Shown: positions 35,843 to 44,891, numbered from the stretch's first letter. The stretch: DNA of 64,000 nt from Thermoflavimicrobium dichotomicum (GCF_900114055.1 NZ_FORR01000016.1:21284-85283), one strand, 5' to 3'. Made by a program: numbers and translations. The notes: generated by a model not told the origin, from the sequence alone.

Positions 35843-36286
35843 ATGCCTAAGCTTACCTTTTCTTCTGATGTAAAATGGTCTGGCGAGGGAGTGCGCTCAG
35901 TGGCTGAGATCAACGATAAACAGGTGATCATTGACGAGCCGCCGGCCTTGGGTGGAACAGATCAAGGGCCCAATCCAGTGGAACTGATCCTGGCCGCATT
36001 GGGTGGGTGCATCAATGTGCTGGTATCCCTGTTTGCCAAACAGCACGGGGTGGAGCTGAAAGGAAGCAAAGTACATGTGGAAGGGGATCTGGATCCCGAC
36101 GGCTTCATGGAAAAAGCTGATGTCCGTCCTGGTTTCCTGGAAATCCGCTACCATATTGACATCGATTCCCCCTCTGATCCGGAAAAGGTACAAGCCCTGA
36201 TCGAGCACGTGGAGCGGGTCTGCCCGGTGAAGGACACCTTAAAGGGCGTGCCTACCATCGCGGTAACGGGGCAGAAGACGAAATAA
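35843..36286 (+). CDS. OsmC-family peroxiredoxin-like protein
   Basis: The 147-residue protein is of the OsmC/Ohr fold. Two conserved cysteines lie in LAALGGCINVLVSLFA and VERVCPVKDTLKG; the first helix carries GPNPVELILAALGGC. OsmC/Ohr proteins reduce organic hydroperoxides with these two thiols; the YhfA-like subgroup is less characterised. Cytoplasmic. GGGGAGG lies ten bases before the ATG. The codons are richer in G+C than in the adjacent genes. It stands alone. Confidence 0.9.
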   Translation: MPKLTFSSDVKWSGEGVRSVAEINDKQVIIDEPPALGGTDQGPNPVELILAALGGCINVLVSLFAKQHGVELKGSKVHVEGDLDPDGFMEKADVRPGFLEIRYHIDIDSPSDPEKVQALIEHVERVCPVKDTLKGVPTIAVTGQKTK

Positions 36287-36329
36287 TCTCAACGGAAAAA
36301 CCAGCCCCATTGCTTGGGGTATTAGAGAA

Positions 36330-36388
36330 TACAAGCAAAAGGGACTGATGCCAAACGATCACTTTAAGTGAACTTTTGGGTCAGTCCT
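36330..36388 (-). repeat. Long palindromic repeat, copy 2 (reverse orientation)
   Basis: Reverse complement of this stretch resembles the palindrome at 17526: GGACTGA and CCAAAAG outer arms, TCACTTAAAGTGATC core, and the flank CTTGTATT. It follows the osmC-like gene by about 45 bases and may end its transcript. The hairpin GCCCCAT / TTGGGGT at 36304-36320 precedes it. Confidence 0.6.
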
Positions 36389-36523
36389 TATTCGTTTTGG
36401 CTCGAAAACGACCCGAATTTAAAATTTCCGAGGGTGAGTAAATGGCCTCGCAACATGAATAAATATGACTCTGTCTATCAAAATATAGATAAATCCATCA
36501 CACAAAAAAGGGAGTATAGTTCG

Positions 36524-36688
36524 ATGAGAATCGAGAAGAAGAAGTTTAATCTTGTTAAGAAATCTTCATTTGAAGGAAAACCAGAAGCTTCTTGTGTGGA
36601 AGACGATGATTCAGGTGAGTATATGAATATTGATATCCCGGCTCATGAAGTCGCTACACCCGCAGAACTGGATCATGGAAATTCCTAA
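36524..36688 (+). CDS. Small acidic/basic 54-residue ORF of unknown function
   Basis: AAAAAAGGGAG lies about ten bases before the ATG. The peptide has a lysine-rich start (MRIEKKKFNLVKKSSFEGKP), a single Cys and an acidic second half (VEDDDSGEYMNIDIPAHEVA). This two-part charge layout recalls small precursor or regulatory peptides, but no modification enzyme or export gene is nearby, and I recognise no family. Codon use is ordinary for the region. It lies tail-to-tail with the beta-sandwich protein gene. Confidence 0.45.
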   Translation: MRIEKKKFNLVKKSSFEGKPEASCVEDDDSGEYMNIDIPAHEVATPAELDHGNS

Positions 36689-36748
36689 ATCGACTGACGA
36701 GTCAGTATGGGTAATATTAATCCCATGATTAAAGGACATGGACTTCAA

Positions 36749-37405
36749 TCAATAAGCAATGATATCAATGATACCGTCAAATCCGTTTGTGTTCAAAGAT
36801 GTGATACTCACATCGTAATATCCTGGAGCAAGATTGCTGAAAATAGCCATATTTAACCGATTTGCACTCGTTAAGTCACAATAAAGCCAATTTTCGTCGG
36901 CGATCGTATAAGCATAAATTCTCACTTGATACGGATATTGATAGGCCTTTACAATAGATACTTCAATTGTTCCCTGTTGAACTTGAAGAGCGGTTAGACC
37001 GTTGACCCAAACATTTCCGGTGTTTCGAGCGGTGACATGTACATTTTGAAGCGCTTTAACGGGAGAGCTGTTTGGTACAGTATAAGGCTTTTTATTGGAT
37101 ATATGACACATGAAAGAGATGTTGCTGTTACCTAAATTGGTTGCCATAATGTAATATTCTCCGCCAGGTAAATCATTGAACCGTACAGTTTCTCCGGGAG
37201 TGTAAACATGGGAACGATGAAAGATATAAATGTATTGAGAATGGAACTGACAAAGGGAAATTTCGAGTTGAATTTTGGTTGGGAAGGAATCAAAGAGCTG
37301 AAAAGTGATTTGACCGTTAGGAGGTACTTGAATAGGGGAGGATTCATTAATGATGATGGATTGCCCAGAGGTTATACGGCGGTGAAAAGACCGCTGATAG
37401 CTCAT
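36749..37405 (-). CDS. Hypothetical beta-rich protein, two tandem sandwich-like domains
   Basis: A 218-residue protein without signal peptide or membrane helix. It appears to be two similar halves, each rich in short beta strands, aromatic residues and Asn/Ser (RFNDLPGGEYYIMATNLGNS in the first, FSNLAPGYYDVSITSLNTNG in the second): the matching DLPGGEYYI / NLAPGYYDV strands suggest an internal duplication. GGAGG lies five bases before the ATG at 37405. The family is not recognised; the composition would suit a surface, spore or exosporium structural protein, but there is no direct evidence. Confidence 0.65.
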   Translation of the reverse strand: MSYQRSFHRRITSGQSIIINESSPIQVPPNGQITFQLFDSFPTKIQLEISLCQFHSQYIYIFHRSHVYTPGETVRFNDLPGGEYYIMATNLGNSNISFMCHISNKKPYTVPNSSPVKALQNVHVTARNTGNVWVNGLTALQVQQGTIEVSIVKAYQYPYQVRIYAYTIADENWLYCDLTSANRLNMAIFSNLAPGYYDVSITSLNTNGFDGIIDIIAY

Positions 37406-37591
37406 AATGACCTCCAAAAAATTTCTTTATTTCTATTGTAACATACAAATAGTATTTGGTTAATAATAAATAAAACAAATAGTAATAATATTTAATTTGT
37501 TTTTGTTGTATATTCGGTGATTGATGCAAAGTGAAACTGGAGACAGCTATTATAGGGGTAGAGGGAACAGCCATCTCTCCGGTACATGAAA

Positions 37592-37629
37592 AAATGACTT
37601 GAGACGCCACTAGGGAACTCAAGTCATTT
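37592..37629 (+). terminator. Perfect 12-bp hairpin in the 37406-37991 gap
   Basis: AAATGACTTGAG / CTCAAGTCATTT with a 14-base loop. A weaker AGCCG / CGGCT hairpin with TTTTC lies at 37747-37768. No gene is seen in this 586-base gap; 37840-37980 is AT-rich and holds the promoter of the MHS transporter. Confidence 0.6.
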
Positions 37630-37991
37630 CGTGTTTATACTGGAAGCTCAGGGAAGACACGTTCATATTCATTTTGTACCTAAGGATGAAAGTATTGATA
37701 TATCATGATTGTCTCCATGTCCGCTAAACAGCATTATTTGTCATACAGCCGGTCAAAATCGGCTTTTCATGTCCACTTACGTAGCAAATAACCGGTAGTT
37801 AAAATGTTGGATGAACCTCCTGATTACAAATTCTAAGCTGTCGTTACCATATGATAGATATATGATATTCTTTAAAAATATGGTATTATTTAAAAAGAAA
37901 TAGGATTTATAGTAGTTTTTAAAGCATCTGAGTGTTGACGAGGCTGATAAAGTAGCGTCAAACACCGGTACTTTATGAGGAGGATTTAACA

Positions 37992-39305
37992 ATGTCTCAA
38001 TCCATTGACCGCTCAAAGACGCGACGTATCACAGGAAACATCTTCAAAGGTTCGGTTGGAAATCTGATCGAATGGTACGACTGGTACGTCTATACTGCTT
38101 TCGCGGTGTATTTCTCGGCCGAGTTCTTTCCCAAGGGAGACCCGACAAGCCAACTGCTTAACACAGCGGCAATCTTCGCTGTCGGTTTCCTGATGCGCCC
38201 GATCGGGAGCCTGCTGCTGGGCCGATATGCCGATCGTCATGGCCGTCGTGCCGCGCTGACGCTTTCCATCTCAGTCATGGCCGGTGGTTCTCTGATTATT
38301 GCCTGTACACCTGGTTATGGCACGATTGGCGTGTGGGCTCCTATTATTCTGGTTATCGCCCGCCTTCTCCAAGGGTTGTCGCTAGGTGGGGAATATGGAA
38401 CCTCAGCAACGTACCTGTCTGAGATGGCCAGCAGCGGCCGCCGTGGCTTCTATTCGAGCTTCCAGTATGTCACACTTATTGCCGGACAGCTGGTGGCACT
38501 GGGTGTCCAGATCATCCTCCAACAAATACTCAGCGAACCCGATATGAAGTCCTGGGGCTGGCGTATTCCCTTCGTGATCGGAGCAATGGGGGCATTGGCC
38601 GTATTGTGGCTGCGTCGCACGATGGACGAATCAGATCAGTTCTCAAAAATGGGTTCTGAAAGCCGGGCTAGCGCTGGGACGATTCGAGCTCTGATGAAGC
38701 ATCCCAAAGCGGTGTTGACAGTAGTCGGACTTACGCTTGGCGGAACTGTCGCCTTCTATACCTACACGACGTACTTACAGAAGTTCATGGTGAATACTAT
38801 GGGACTTCCCAAGGAGGTTGTCAGCTGGATCAACTTTGTTGCCCTGCTGGTATTTGTCGTACTTCAACCTCTCGCCGGCATGCTGTCCGACCGGATTGGA
38901 CGGCGTCCGCTATTGATTGGTTTCGGTATCCTTGGGACGTTGCTGACGGTGCCACTGTTCCTGATCTTGGAACAGACGAAGAGCCCGATCGGTGCTTTCT
39001 TGCTCATGATGGCTGGTCTCATTGTTGTTACCGGTTACACTTCAATTAATGCAATCGTGAAAGCCGAGCTCTTCCCAACTGAAGTCCGTGCCCTTGGCGT
39101 AGGTTTCCCTTACGGAGTCACCGTGGCGATATTCGGCGGGACGGCGGAGTACATCGCGTTATGGTGCAAGAGCATTGGCTTCGAGTCTCTCTTCTACTAC
39201 TACGTAGCTGCCTGTATTGCCGTAAGCTTGATCGTTTACTGGCGTATGGCTGAGTCTTCTAAAATCTCCCGCATCGAAGCCGAGCTCGATGCTGAAACGC
39301 GCTAG
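37992..39305 (+). CDS. MHS-family (MFS) metabolite:proton symporter
   Basis: A 437-residue, twelve-helix major facilitator of the metabolite:H+ symporter group (KgtP/ShiA/ProP-like). Signatures are GNLIEWYDWYVYTAFAVYFS in helix 1, LMRPIGSLLLGRYADRHGRR between helices 2 and 3, LLQGLSLGGEYGTSATYLSE and the second loop MLSDRIGRRPLL. Members import dicarboxylates, shikimate, betaines or similar. AGGAGG precedes the ATG. G/C-ending codons are far more common than in neighbouring genes, and the protein resembles proteobacterial forms, so transfer is likely. A terminator follows. Confidence 0.9.
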   Translation: MSQSIDRSKTRRITGNIFKGSVGNLIEWYDWYVYTAFAVYFSAEFFPKGDPTSQLLNTAAIFAVGFLMRPIGSLLLGRYADRHGRRAALTLSISVMAGGSLIIACTPGYGTIGVWAPIILVIARLLQGLSLGGEYGTSATYLSEMASSGRRGFYSSFQYVTLIAGQLVALGVQIILQQILSEPDMKSWGWRIPFVIGAMGALAVLWLRRTMDESDQFSKMGSESRASAGTIRALMKHPKAVLTVVGLTLGGTVAFYTYTTYLQKFMVNTMGLPKEVVSWINFVALLVFVVLQPLAGMLSDRIGRRPLLIGFGILGTLLTVPLFLILEQTKSPIGAFLLMMAGLIVVTGYTSINAIVKAELFPTEVRALGVGFPYGVTVAIFGGTAEYIALWCKSIGFESLFYYYVAACIAVSLIVYWRMAESSKISRIEAELDAETR

Positions 39306-39343
39306 CTGTCTGTGAACCTGGTTCTGCTCAATAAAAGAGATTG

Positions 39344-39372
39344 GCCACATCCGTGATGATGTGGCTTTTTTT
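39344..39372 (+). terminator. Terminator of the MHS transporter gene
   Basis: GCCACATC / GATGTGGC with a six-base loop and a seven-T tail. Confidence 0.9.
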
Positions 39373-39379
39373 AAAATGA

Positions 39380-40414
39380 TTAGAAAGGTTTGGCTTCAAT
39401 GATGGATGTACCAGATTGAGTAGGGATGATTCTTTCAGTTTTAAAACCTGCGTATTCCAGCAACTGTTCATATTCTGCCACGGTTCTTTCTCGTCCACCT
39501 GACATGACCAGCATTTGCAAGTCGAGAAATCTGCTAAAGACTGGATGGCTTTTTGGGGCATCAATGACATTTTCGATAATCAGCAGGACTCCGTGATCTT
39601 TTATTGCTTTGCGGCAGTTTCCTAGAATTTCAACGGCTTTTTCATCATGGAAGCCATGGATGATGTGTTTCAGGATATAAACCTCTCCATTTGCAGGAAT
39701 GGATTCGAAGAAGTTTCCTGCAACCACTTTGATACGATCTCGAACAGGATTGTTTTCGATATGGTTTTGGACTGTTTTAATGACAAAGGGTTGGTCAAAG
39801 AGAATCCCCTGTGTGTTTGGATACTTTTGCAAGATGGAAGTAAGCAAATAGCCATGATTTCCGCCTACATCTACAATCGTTTGATATGGAGAAAAATCAT
39901 ACTCATTCAGGATTTCTTTTGTTAAAGCTTGAGTATGCGTAAACATGGTTTGGTTAAAGAAGTGACCGAAGTCTTTATTCTCTTTGTGATAGTCATAGAC
40001 GGACATCTTGTATTTATGATTGAAAACAACTTTTCCATCGATAATTCCTTCCATTAAATCTCCCCAGGCTCCCCAATGATATGGATCGCCTTGCATTAAA
40101 GCCGTACTTCGCAAAGATCCTTCTACATCGGAACGTAAATAGTGCGATAGGGAAGTCAGTGAAAAGGTTCGATTTTCTTTTTCTTCAAAAAGATGGATGG
40201 AAGCAAGAGCGCGCAGTAAACGGTAAAGCGCTTCTGGGTGTACTTGACATATTTCGGCAAGTTCATCACACGTTTTGGGACCATCCTTTAATAAATCAGC
40301 AATCCCCAGTTTGGCGGCCACCATAATGGCTTGTGATTGTTGGTAAGCATGGATCATTTGCGATAGAACAAGATGATGAGAGATGTTGTGGGATTGTTTT
40401 GGTTGATTTTCCAT
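39380..40414 (-). CDS. SAM-dependent O-methyltransferase (ASMT/hydroxyneurosporene type)
   Basis: The roughly 344-residue protein has an N-terminal winged-helix dimerisation domain (about 20-95, LGIADLLKDGPKTCDELAEI, HPEALYRLLRALAS) and a C-terminal Rossmann methyltransferase domain with the SAM motif TIVDVGGNHGYLLTSILQKY and LKHIIHGFHDEKAVEIL with the catalytic-base His. Such enzymes methylate hydroxyl groups of small aromatics or polyketides. It stands alone, without biosynthetic genes, so its substrate is unknown. AAAGGA lies 11 bases before ATG 40414; the ATG at 40426 touches that SD. The 311 bases upstream hold no gene. Confidence 0.85.
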   Translation of the reverse strand: MENQPKQSHNISHHLVLSQMIHAYQQSQAIMVAAKLGIADLLKDGPKTCDELAEICQVHPEALYRLLRALASIHLFEEKENRTFSLTSLSHYLRSDVEGSLRSTALMQGDPYHWGAWGDLMEGIIDGKVVFNHKYKMSVYDYHKENKDFGHFFNQTMFTHTQALTKEILNEYDFSPYQTIVDVGGNHGYLLTSILQKYPNTQGILFDQPFVIKTVQNHIENNPVRDRIKVVAGNFFESIPANGEVYILKHIIHGFHDEKAVEILGNCRKAIKDHGVLLIIENVIDAPKSHPVFSRFLDLQMLVMSGGRERTVAEYEQLLEYAGFKTERIIPTQSGTSIIEAKPF

Positions 40415-40725
40415 GTCCGTATGCATCCTTTCGCTCTCTGTTCGAAAGATTACAATAATTGCTTTTCCCTGTATTTTTAGAGAAGAAGCTGATTATATGA
40501 TTATGTTTAAAAAATTGACATATTCATTTCGACTGGGGCTTCTTTTTCGGACAACGGATGCAATGGATGCGGGAAGAATAATATTCGTTTCCATTGGTTA
40601 AATTTACAAAATAGGTTCATGGTCAAAATTCCTGATGTGTCTCTTTTTGTAACGAAGTGGCTTCATGTAGCGAAATGAAAGAATGAATAAAGAAGTCTTT
40701 CGATGGTTAGATAAGGAGGATTTTC

Positions 40726-41679
40726 TTGATACATACATTGGCAGTTCATACAGATGGATCCCTTCTTCTGGATATTCCTATTCATCAATTAAATGAACCT
40801 CATATTCAGTGGTATTGGGTTGACTTTGACGATCCTACATTGGAAGAAGCTTCCGTGTTAAAGGAACACTTCGGATTTCATCCATTGGCCGTTGAAGATT
40901 GCTTGCACTATTTGCAACGGCCCAAACTGGATTATTATGAGGATTATCGTTTTTTTGTGCTCCATGCCATTACCGATTCCCGTTTAAAAGTAGAAGAAGT
41001 AGATTTGTTTGTGGCAGACCGTTTTGTGGTTTCTTTTCATTTTGCCAATTTGGAGGAAATTGATTCAGTTCGCGAAAGGCTCATGCAACATCCGGATCTC
41101 ATTGCGAAAGGGCCTGGTTTTATTGCTTATAAAATTATTGACAAACTTGTTGATAGTTATTTCCCGATTATTCAAGATCTGGAGGAAAAGCTGGCCAGAA
41201 TTGAAAGCACAACGCGAAGAATTTCTACAAAAGTTATCATTGATCAAATTTATAAGATTCGAAGTGATCTGTCCAAACTGCGGCGCAGTGTTGTTCCGAT
41301 GAGCGAGCTGTTGTACCGCGTCATTAATTCGGAGCGTATTATACAATCAAAAGACCGTGTGTATTTTAGTGACATTCATGATCATTTAATCAAACTTACT
41401 CATATGATTGAATCCATTCGGGAAATCACTGCTGATATTCGAGACAGCTATCTGTCACTCAACTCTTATCGCATGAATCGCATCATGATGACCTTAACGG
41501 TGATTACCACGATTTTTATGCCTCTCACTTTCATTGCAGGTGTGTATGGGATGAACTTTGAATATATGCCTGAATTAAAATGGCGGTACGGATATTTTAT
41601 TGTACTGGGAATCATGTTTCTGATTGGTTCCAGCTTATTTTTGTGGTTTAAATATAAAGGATGGTTTAACCAGGATTAG
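40726..41679 (+). CDS. corA: CorA-family magnesium/cobalt transporter
   Basis: A 317-residue CorA protein: a large cytoplasmic N-terminal domain, a long stalk helix, and two C-terminal membrane helices with the selectivity motif YGMNF (FIAGVYGMNFEYMPELKW) between them, ending in a basic tail. It forms a pentamer that lets Mg2+ (and Co2+, Ni2+) enter. Length is normal. TTG 40726 is eight bases after AAGGAGG. It is a single gene with a very strong terminator. No magnesium riboswitch is evident in the leader. Confidence 0.93.
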   Translation: MIHTLAVHTDGSLLLDIPIHQLNEPHIQWYWVDFDDPTLEEASVLKEHFGFHPLAVEDCLHYLQRPKLDYYEDYRFFVLHAITDSRLKVEEVDLFVADRFVVSFHFANLEEIDSVRERLMQHPDLIAKGPGFIAYKIIDKLVDSYFPIIQDLEEKLARIESTTRRISTKVIIDQIYKIRSDLSKLRRSVVPMSELLYRVINSERIIQSKDRVYFSDIHDHLIKLTHMIESIREITADIRDSYLSLNSYRMNRIMMTLTVITTIFMPLTFIAGVYGMNFEYMPELKWRYGYFIVLGIMFLIGSSLFLWFKYKGWFNQD

Positions 41680-41720
41680 GAAATGAATGGAAAGATGGCA
41701 GATGGTGCCTTGAAAATAAA

Positions 41721-41770
41721 GGCAGGCTAACATATTAAACATGACTAATATGTTAGCCTGCCTAATTATT
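41721..41770 (+). terminator. Strong bidirectional terminator
   Basis: A perfect 17-bp stem, GGCAGGCTAACATATTA / TAATATGTTAGCCTGCC, with an eight-base loop and TAATTATTTTTC after it. It separates corA from the convergent carbonic anhydrase gene. Confidence 0.9.
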
Positions 41771-41855
41771 TTTCTTATTTCAAGCGCCTCTTACCAATAC
41801 TTTTCACTAAATGGTTAAACTTCTAACGGCATTAAAACTTTGCCATCTTGAGGCA

Positions 41856-42377
41856 CTACTCAATGACTTCCACTTTACCGGTGTGGACGTCATAGATCCC
41901 TCCATAGATTCGGATATTCTCCGGAATAAGTGGGGATTGTCTCAGTGTCTCGATATCTTGTCTGACACTTTCCTCGAGATCCGCAAATGGCAAAAAGTCG
42001 TATTTTCTTGCTTCCTGTCCTGCCTTTTCACCGAGCGTATCATCGATTCGTGCATACAGGTCCTCGTTTTTAAACGTCAGCATTCCGCAATCGGTATGGT
42101 GAATCACGATAATCTCTTCTGTGCCCAGCAACTGTTCAGAAATAACCAGGGACCTGATTACATCTTCCGAAACACGCCCACCAGCGTTTCGGATGACGTG
42201 AATGTCACCAAGCTTAGCATCCAAAAATGCCAATGGATCCAGTCTTGCATCCATGCAGGTCACAACTGCAACTTTACGTGCAGGGGGAATCGGCAAATTT
42301 CCCTGATTGAACCTCTCAGCGTATTTCTGATTGGACTCCAGTAAAGCTTTTGCATTGCTTGCAGGTTGATTCGCCAT
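41856..42377 (-). CDS. Beta-class carbonic anhydrase
   Basis: A 173-residue beta-carbonic anhydrase. Zinc ligands are Cys in VVTCMDARLDP (with the Asp-Arg dyad) and His and Cys in VIHHTDCGML. It interconverts CO2 and bicarbonate in the cytoplasm. The short form is common in Bacillota and actinobacteria. GGGAGGT lies close before the ATG. Given the bicarbonate-using acetone carboxylase elsewhere in the window a metabolic link is conceivable, but the two loci are 16 kb apart and nothing ties them by regulation. Confidence 0.93.
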   Translation of the reverse strand: MANQPASNAKALLESNQKYAERFNQGNLPIPPARKVAVVTCMDARLDPLAFLDAKLGDIHVIRNAGGRVSEDVIRSLVISEQLLGTEEIIVIHHTDCGMLTFKNEDLYARIDDTLGEKAGQEARKYDFLPFADLEESVRQDIETLRQSPLIPENIRIYGGIYDVHTGKVEVIE

Positions 42378-42506
42378 CGAGCTTACCTCCCGGTATAAAG
42401 TCGACTAATTTTATAGGAATTACCGTATTTTATATTACAATAATTTAGACTGGTTTGTCAATATTTCATCCAGGCCTCAAGGTCGCATAGAGAAGTTTGT
42501 TATCTC

Positions 42507-42535
42507 TTGACAAATATTTTATTTTATGTTATAAT
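42507..42535 (+). promoter_or_regulatory. Consensus sigma-A promoter for the MBL hydrolase gene
   Basis: TTGACA (42507-42512) and TATAAT (42530-42535) with exactly 17 bases between. The leader to the ATG would be about 190 bases, long for such a gene, though no clear riboswitch fold is visible. Confidence 0.75.
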
Positions 42536-42732
42536 AAAATTTTATTTGACAAAATATGTAGATGGGTATTATTATAGAGAATAGAAAAAAGATGAATTTA
42601 CCACTCTTGTTTGTGTAAAACAGTGTAAGCCACAAGAGATAATTAGAACGCAAAAGAAAAACAGGTCGGAATATGATCTTCGGATCGCATGGAAGGTTTC
42701 AAGTAACCAAAAATATGATTGGGAGGACTACT

Positions 42733-43482
42733 ATGCAAATAGCCAACGGAGTGGAAATGTTAGAAATTTCAGCTAACATTATGGGGAAGCTCGATACCAT
42801 TTTTCCTACGCTGATCTGGGACAAGGATACGGTAATCTTGGTGGACACGGGATATCCCGGCCAACTGCCAAAATTTCGTGAGGCCATGGAGAAGGCAGGA
42901 GTCCCTTTTGAGAAGCTAAGCAAAATAATTATCACTCATCAAGATTTGGACCATATTGGCAGTTTGCCGGTCATTCTGAAAGAATCACCTCATAGAGTTG
43001 AAGTATTGGCCAGTGAATTGGAAAAGCCTTTCATTCAGGGAGAGAGAGGGCTGCTTAAAATAACTCCGGAGGCCATCGCTCAGGCAATGGACTCTTTGCC
43101 GGTTGACGTACCGGAGGAATGGCGCAAAGCATTTAAGGCGGTTCTTGAAAATCCGCCGAGTGCCAACGTTGACAAAACAGTCGCCGATGGAGAGGAATTG
43201 CCGTACTGTGGCGGAATTACCGTGATCCACACCCCAGGCCACACTCCTGGGCATATCTGCCTGTATCACAAACCGAGCAAGACTCTTATTGCAGGGGACG
43301 CCATGAGAGTGAAAGATGGTCAATTGCTTGGACCGGACCCACAAGCAACTCTCGATATGGACACAGCAATAAAGTCGCTGAAAAAGCTCACACAGTATGA
43401 TATCGAAACCGTAATTTGCTACCATGGCGGTCTCTATAAGGGTAACGCAAACCGGCGCATTGCAGAATTGGCTAACGGGTGA
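42733..43482 (+). CDS. MBL-fold metallo-hydrolase
   Basis: A 249-residue metallo-beta-lactamase-fold protein. Metal ligands are in ITHQDLDHIGSL (HxxxDH type), TPGHTPGHICLY, AGDAM and the late CYHGG. MBL hydrolases of this stand-alone type act on thioesters, lactones or nucleotides; substrate not predictable. The ATG at 42733 is six bases after GGGAGG; a longer frame from 42673 lacks an RBS. G+C-rich codons in places. A terminator follows at 43632. Confidence 0.9.
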   Translation: MQIANGVEMLEISANIMGKLDTIFPTLIWDKDTVILVDTGYPGQLPKFREAMEKAGVPFEKLSKIIITHQDLDHIGSLPVILKESPHRVEVLASELEKPFIQGERGLLKITPEAIAQAMDSLPVDVPEEWRKAFKAVLENPPSANVDKTVADGEELPYCGGITVIHTPGHTPGHICLYHKPSKTLIAGDAMRVKDGQLLGPDPQATLDMDTAIKSLKKLTQYDIETVICYHGGLYKGNANRRIAELANG

Positions 43483-43631
43483 TCACAACGAAACATGATG
43501 GACTTCAAATTGAACGGATCGTTGAAAGTTTGAATGCTTTTGGTAATGATTCGTCCTACATCAGGTGTGTGCTATGTATGGGGTATATCCAAGATAGCTT
43601 CAAAAATGGCTATTCAGATAGAAAAAATTGT

Positions 43632-43657
43632 AAAAGAGAGCGAAAGAGCTCTCTTTT
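43632..43657 (+). terminator. Terminator downstream of the MBL hydrolase
   Basis: AAAAGAGAGC / GCTCTCTTTT with a GAAAGA loop. The rest of 43483-43773 has no gene. Confidence 0.85.
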
Positions 43658-43773
43658 TATATTAGTCTAAATTTAGGGATGATCCAATCATGTAAAATTT
43701 GCAGATACAGATGTTATTCTGACAAGGAAATGAATCGTGATTTCATTTTTTTAGAGCACAATGTGAATTCATT

Positions 43774-44157
43774 TTAATTTCTTTCAACGATGCGCCCCGC
43801 TGCTGAACAGTCCTTAGCCGAACCATAACAATCTAATTGCAGTACATAATATCCTGTTTTCGGGGTCCAATCTGACCAGAATTCGCCTGCGTCTTGTCCA
43901 GGCCTCATGGTTACTTGTTTAACTACATGACCAGATGGATCTTTTATTTTAAAAATAACCGAATGTTTACTTTTTCTATAAACCCCTCCCATTACTGCCA
44001 CATCATTACTGCTACTTACATACAATCTTACGCCGCGAACGTCTTCACCAGGATCAAGATGGACAGAAATTCCGTCTATTACTTTTGCATAAGCTGAATT
44101 TGCGAAAACAGTCAAAAGTAGTGACAAAGCGAAAATAGAGGATATAACTTTTTTCAT
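43774..44157 (-). CDS. Small secreted protein, paralogue of the protein at 9922-10302
   Basis: A 127-residue protein with a signal peptide (MKKVISSIFALSLLLTVFAN, cleavage likely after AYA). The mature part is a compact beta-rich domain (VHLDPGEDVRGVRLYVSSSN, VIFKIKDPSGHVVKQVTM) resembling small pre-peptidase-like sandwich domains, ending in QLDCYGSAKDCSAAGRIVER. The C-terminal Cys-x6-Cys-x3-GRI pattern recurs in the protein at 9922. An AAAGGAGTTGGAG site precedes the ATG. Function unknown. The 248 bases upstream hold only promoter-like sequence. Confidence 0.75.
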   Translation of the reverse strand: MKKVISSIFALSLLLTVFANSAYAKVIDGISVHLDPGEDVRGVRLYVSSSNDVAVMGGVYRKSKHSVIFKIKDPSGHVVKQVTMRPGQDAGEFWSDWTPKTGYYVLQLDCYGSAKDCSAAGRIVERN

Positions 44158-44405
44158 TATTCACTCCAACTCCTTTAAAACTGATTTTCTTCACGCTGTT
44201 TCAGTCTTTTGATATTGAAAACAAACCGAATGCTTGTACGTTTTTATTATAATATACAGAATTATCTTAAACAACAATATTTTACTCATTTTACATAAAA
44301 AAGAATTGATTTGCAAATGGTTGGAAACGCAGCAGAAGTAAGGTATAAGATTGGTGAAGAGGATGGACATGAGAAATATTTGAAAATGTTGTGGGGGATA
44401 ATTAG

Positions 44406-44891
44406 ATGGATCATCCAAAACTGGACAGTATATATCAATCAATCGCTCAAACGGTGATTGAAATGATCCCGGAGGAATGGACGAAGGTATATGTATATGG
44501 AGAGTTAATGGATGGTGTACAAAGTACCTACTTTTATTATTATCCGACGGCAAATGAAGAACCCGTGCAAATTTTTGATATTCCCGAGCTGTTCGAGGTG
44601 GACGAAGAAGAGTTCGACCAATTGAGAGATCAATTGGATGAACATCTTGAAAACTTGCGGAACGAGTTTAAACAAAGCGGGCATGAGCCGTGGTCCACTT
44701 TCACGATGGTCTTTGATCATTTGGGCAAGTTTAAAGCCGAATATGGTTACGAGGATTTATCCAAAACAGATCATTATGATAGGATGATAATTTGGGAATA
44801 TAAATATCTTGGTCTTGTTCCAAAGAGTAACTTTGGAAGGGATATTTTGGAAGAATATTTGAAGGAGACCGAGGGTAAAGCGATTGATTAA
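44406..44891 (+). CDS. YezG-family (DUF600) immunity protein without its toxin
   Basis: A 161-residue acidic protein of the YezG/DUF600 family: LDSIYQSIAQTVIEMIPEEW, a KVYVYGELMDGVQSTYFYYY strand pair and the WSTFTMVFDHLGKFKAEYGY segment are characteristic. In Bacillus subtilis YezG protects against the LXG toxin YeeF/YezF nuclease. No LXG toxin or secretion gene is nearby. The 45-kb-side flank (44892-45060) encodes protein-like sequence in a broken frame (PFGVGHKLYGKWEPTSRKHS), possibly the remains of a partner. An orphan immunity gene would protect against toxins from other strains. GGGGG lies nine bases before the ATG. Confidence 0.8.
   Translation: MDHPKLDSIYQSIAQTVIEMIPEEWTKVYVYGELMDGVQSTYFYYYPTANEEPVQIFDIPELFEVDEEEFDQLRDQLDEHLENLRNEFKQSGHEPWSTFTMVFDHLGKFKAEYGYEDLSKTDHYDRMIIWEYKYLGLVPKSNFGRDILEEYLKETEGKAID

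Noticed and set aside
37347..37622. Minus-strand 91-codon ORF between the beta-rich protein and the MHS gene
   Set aside because: It overlaps the real gene's start and leader in another frame and contains a Tyr/Leu run from AT-rich DNA.
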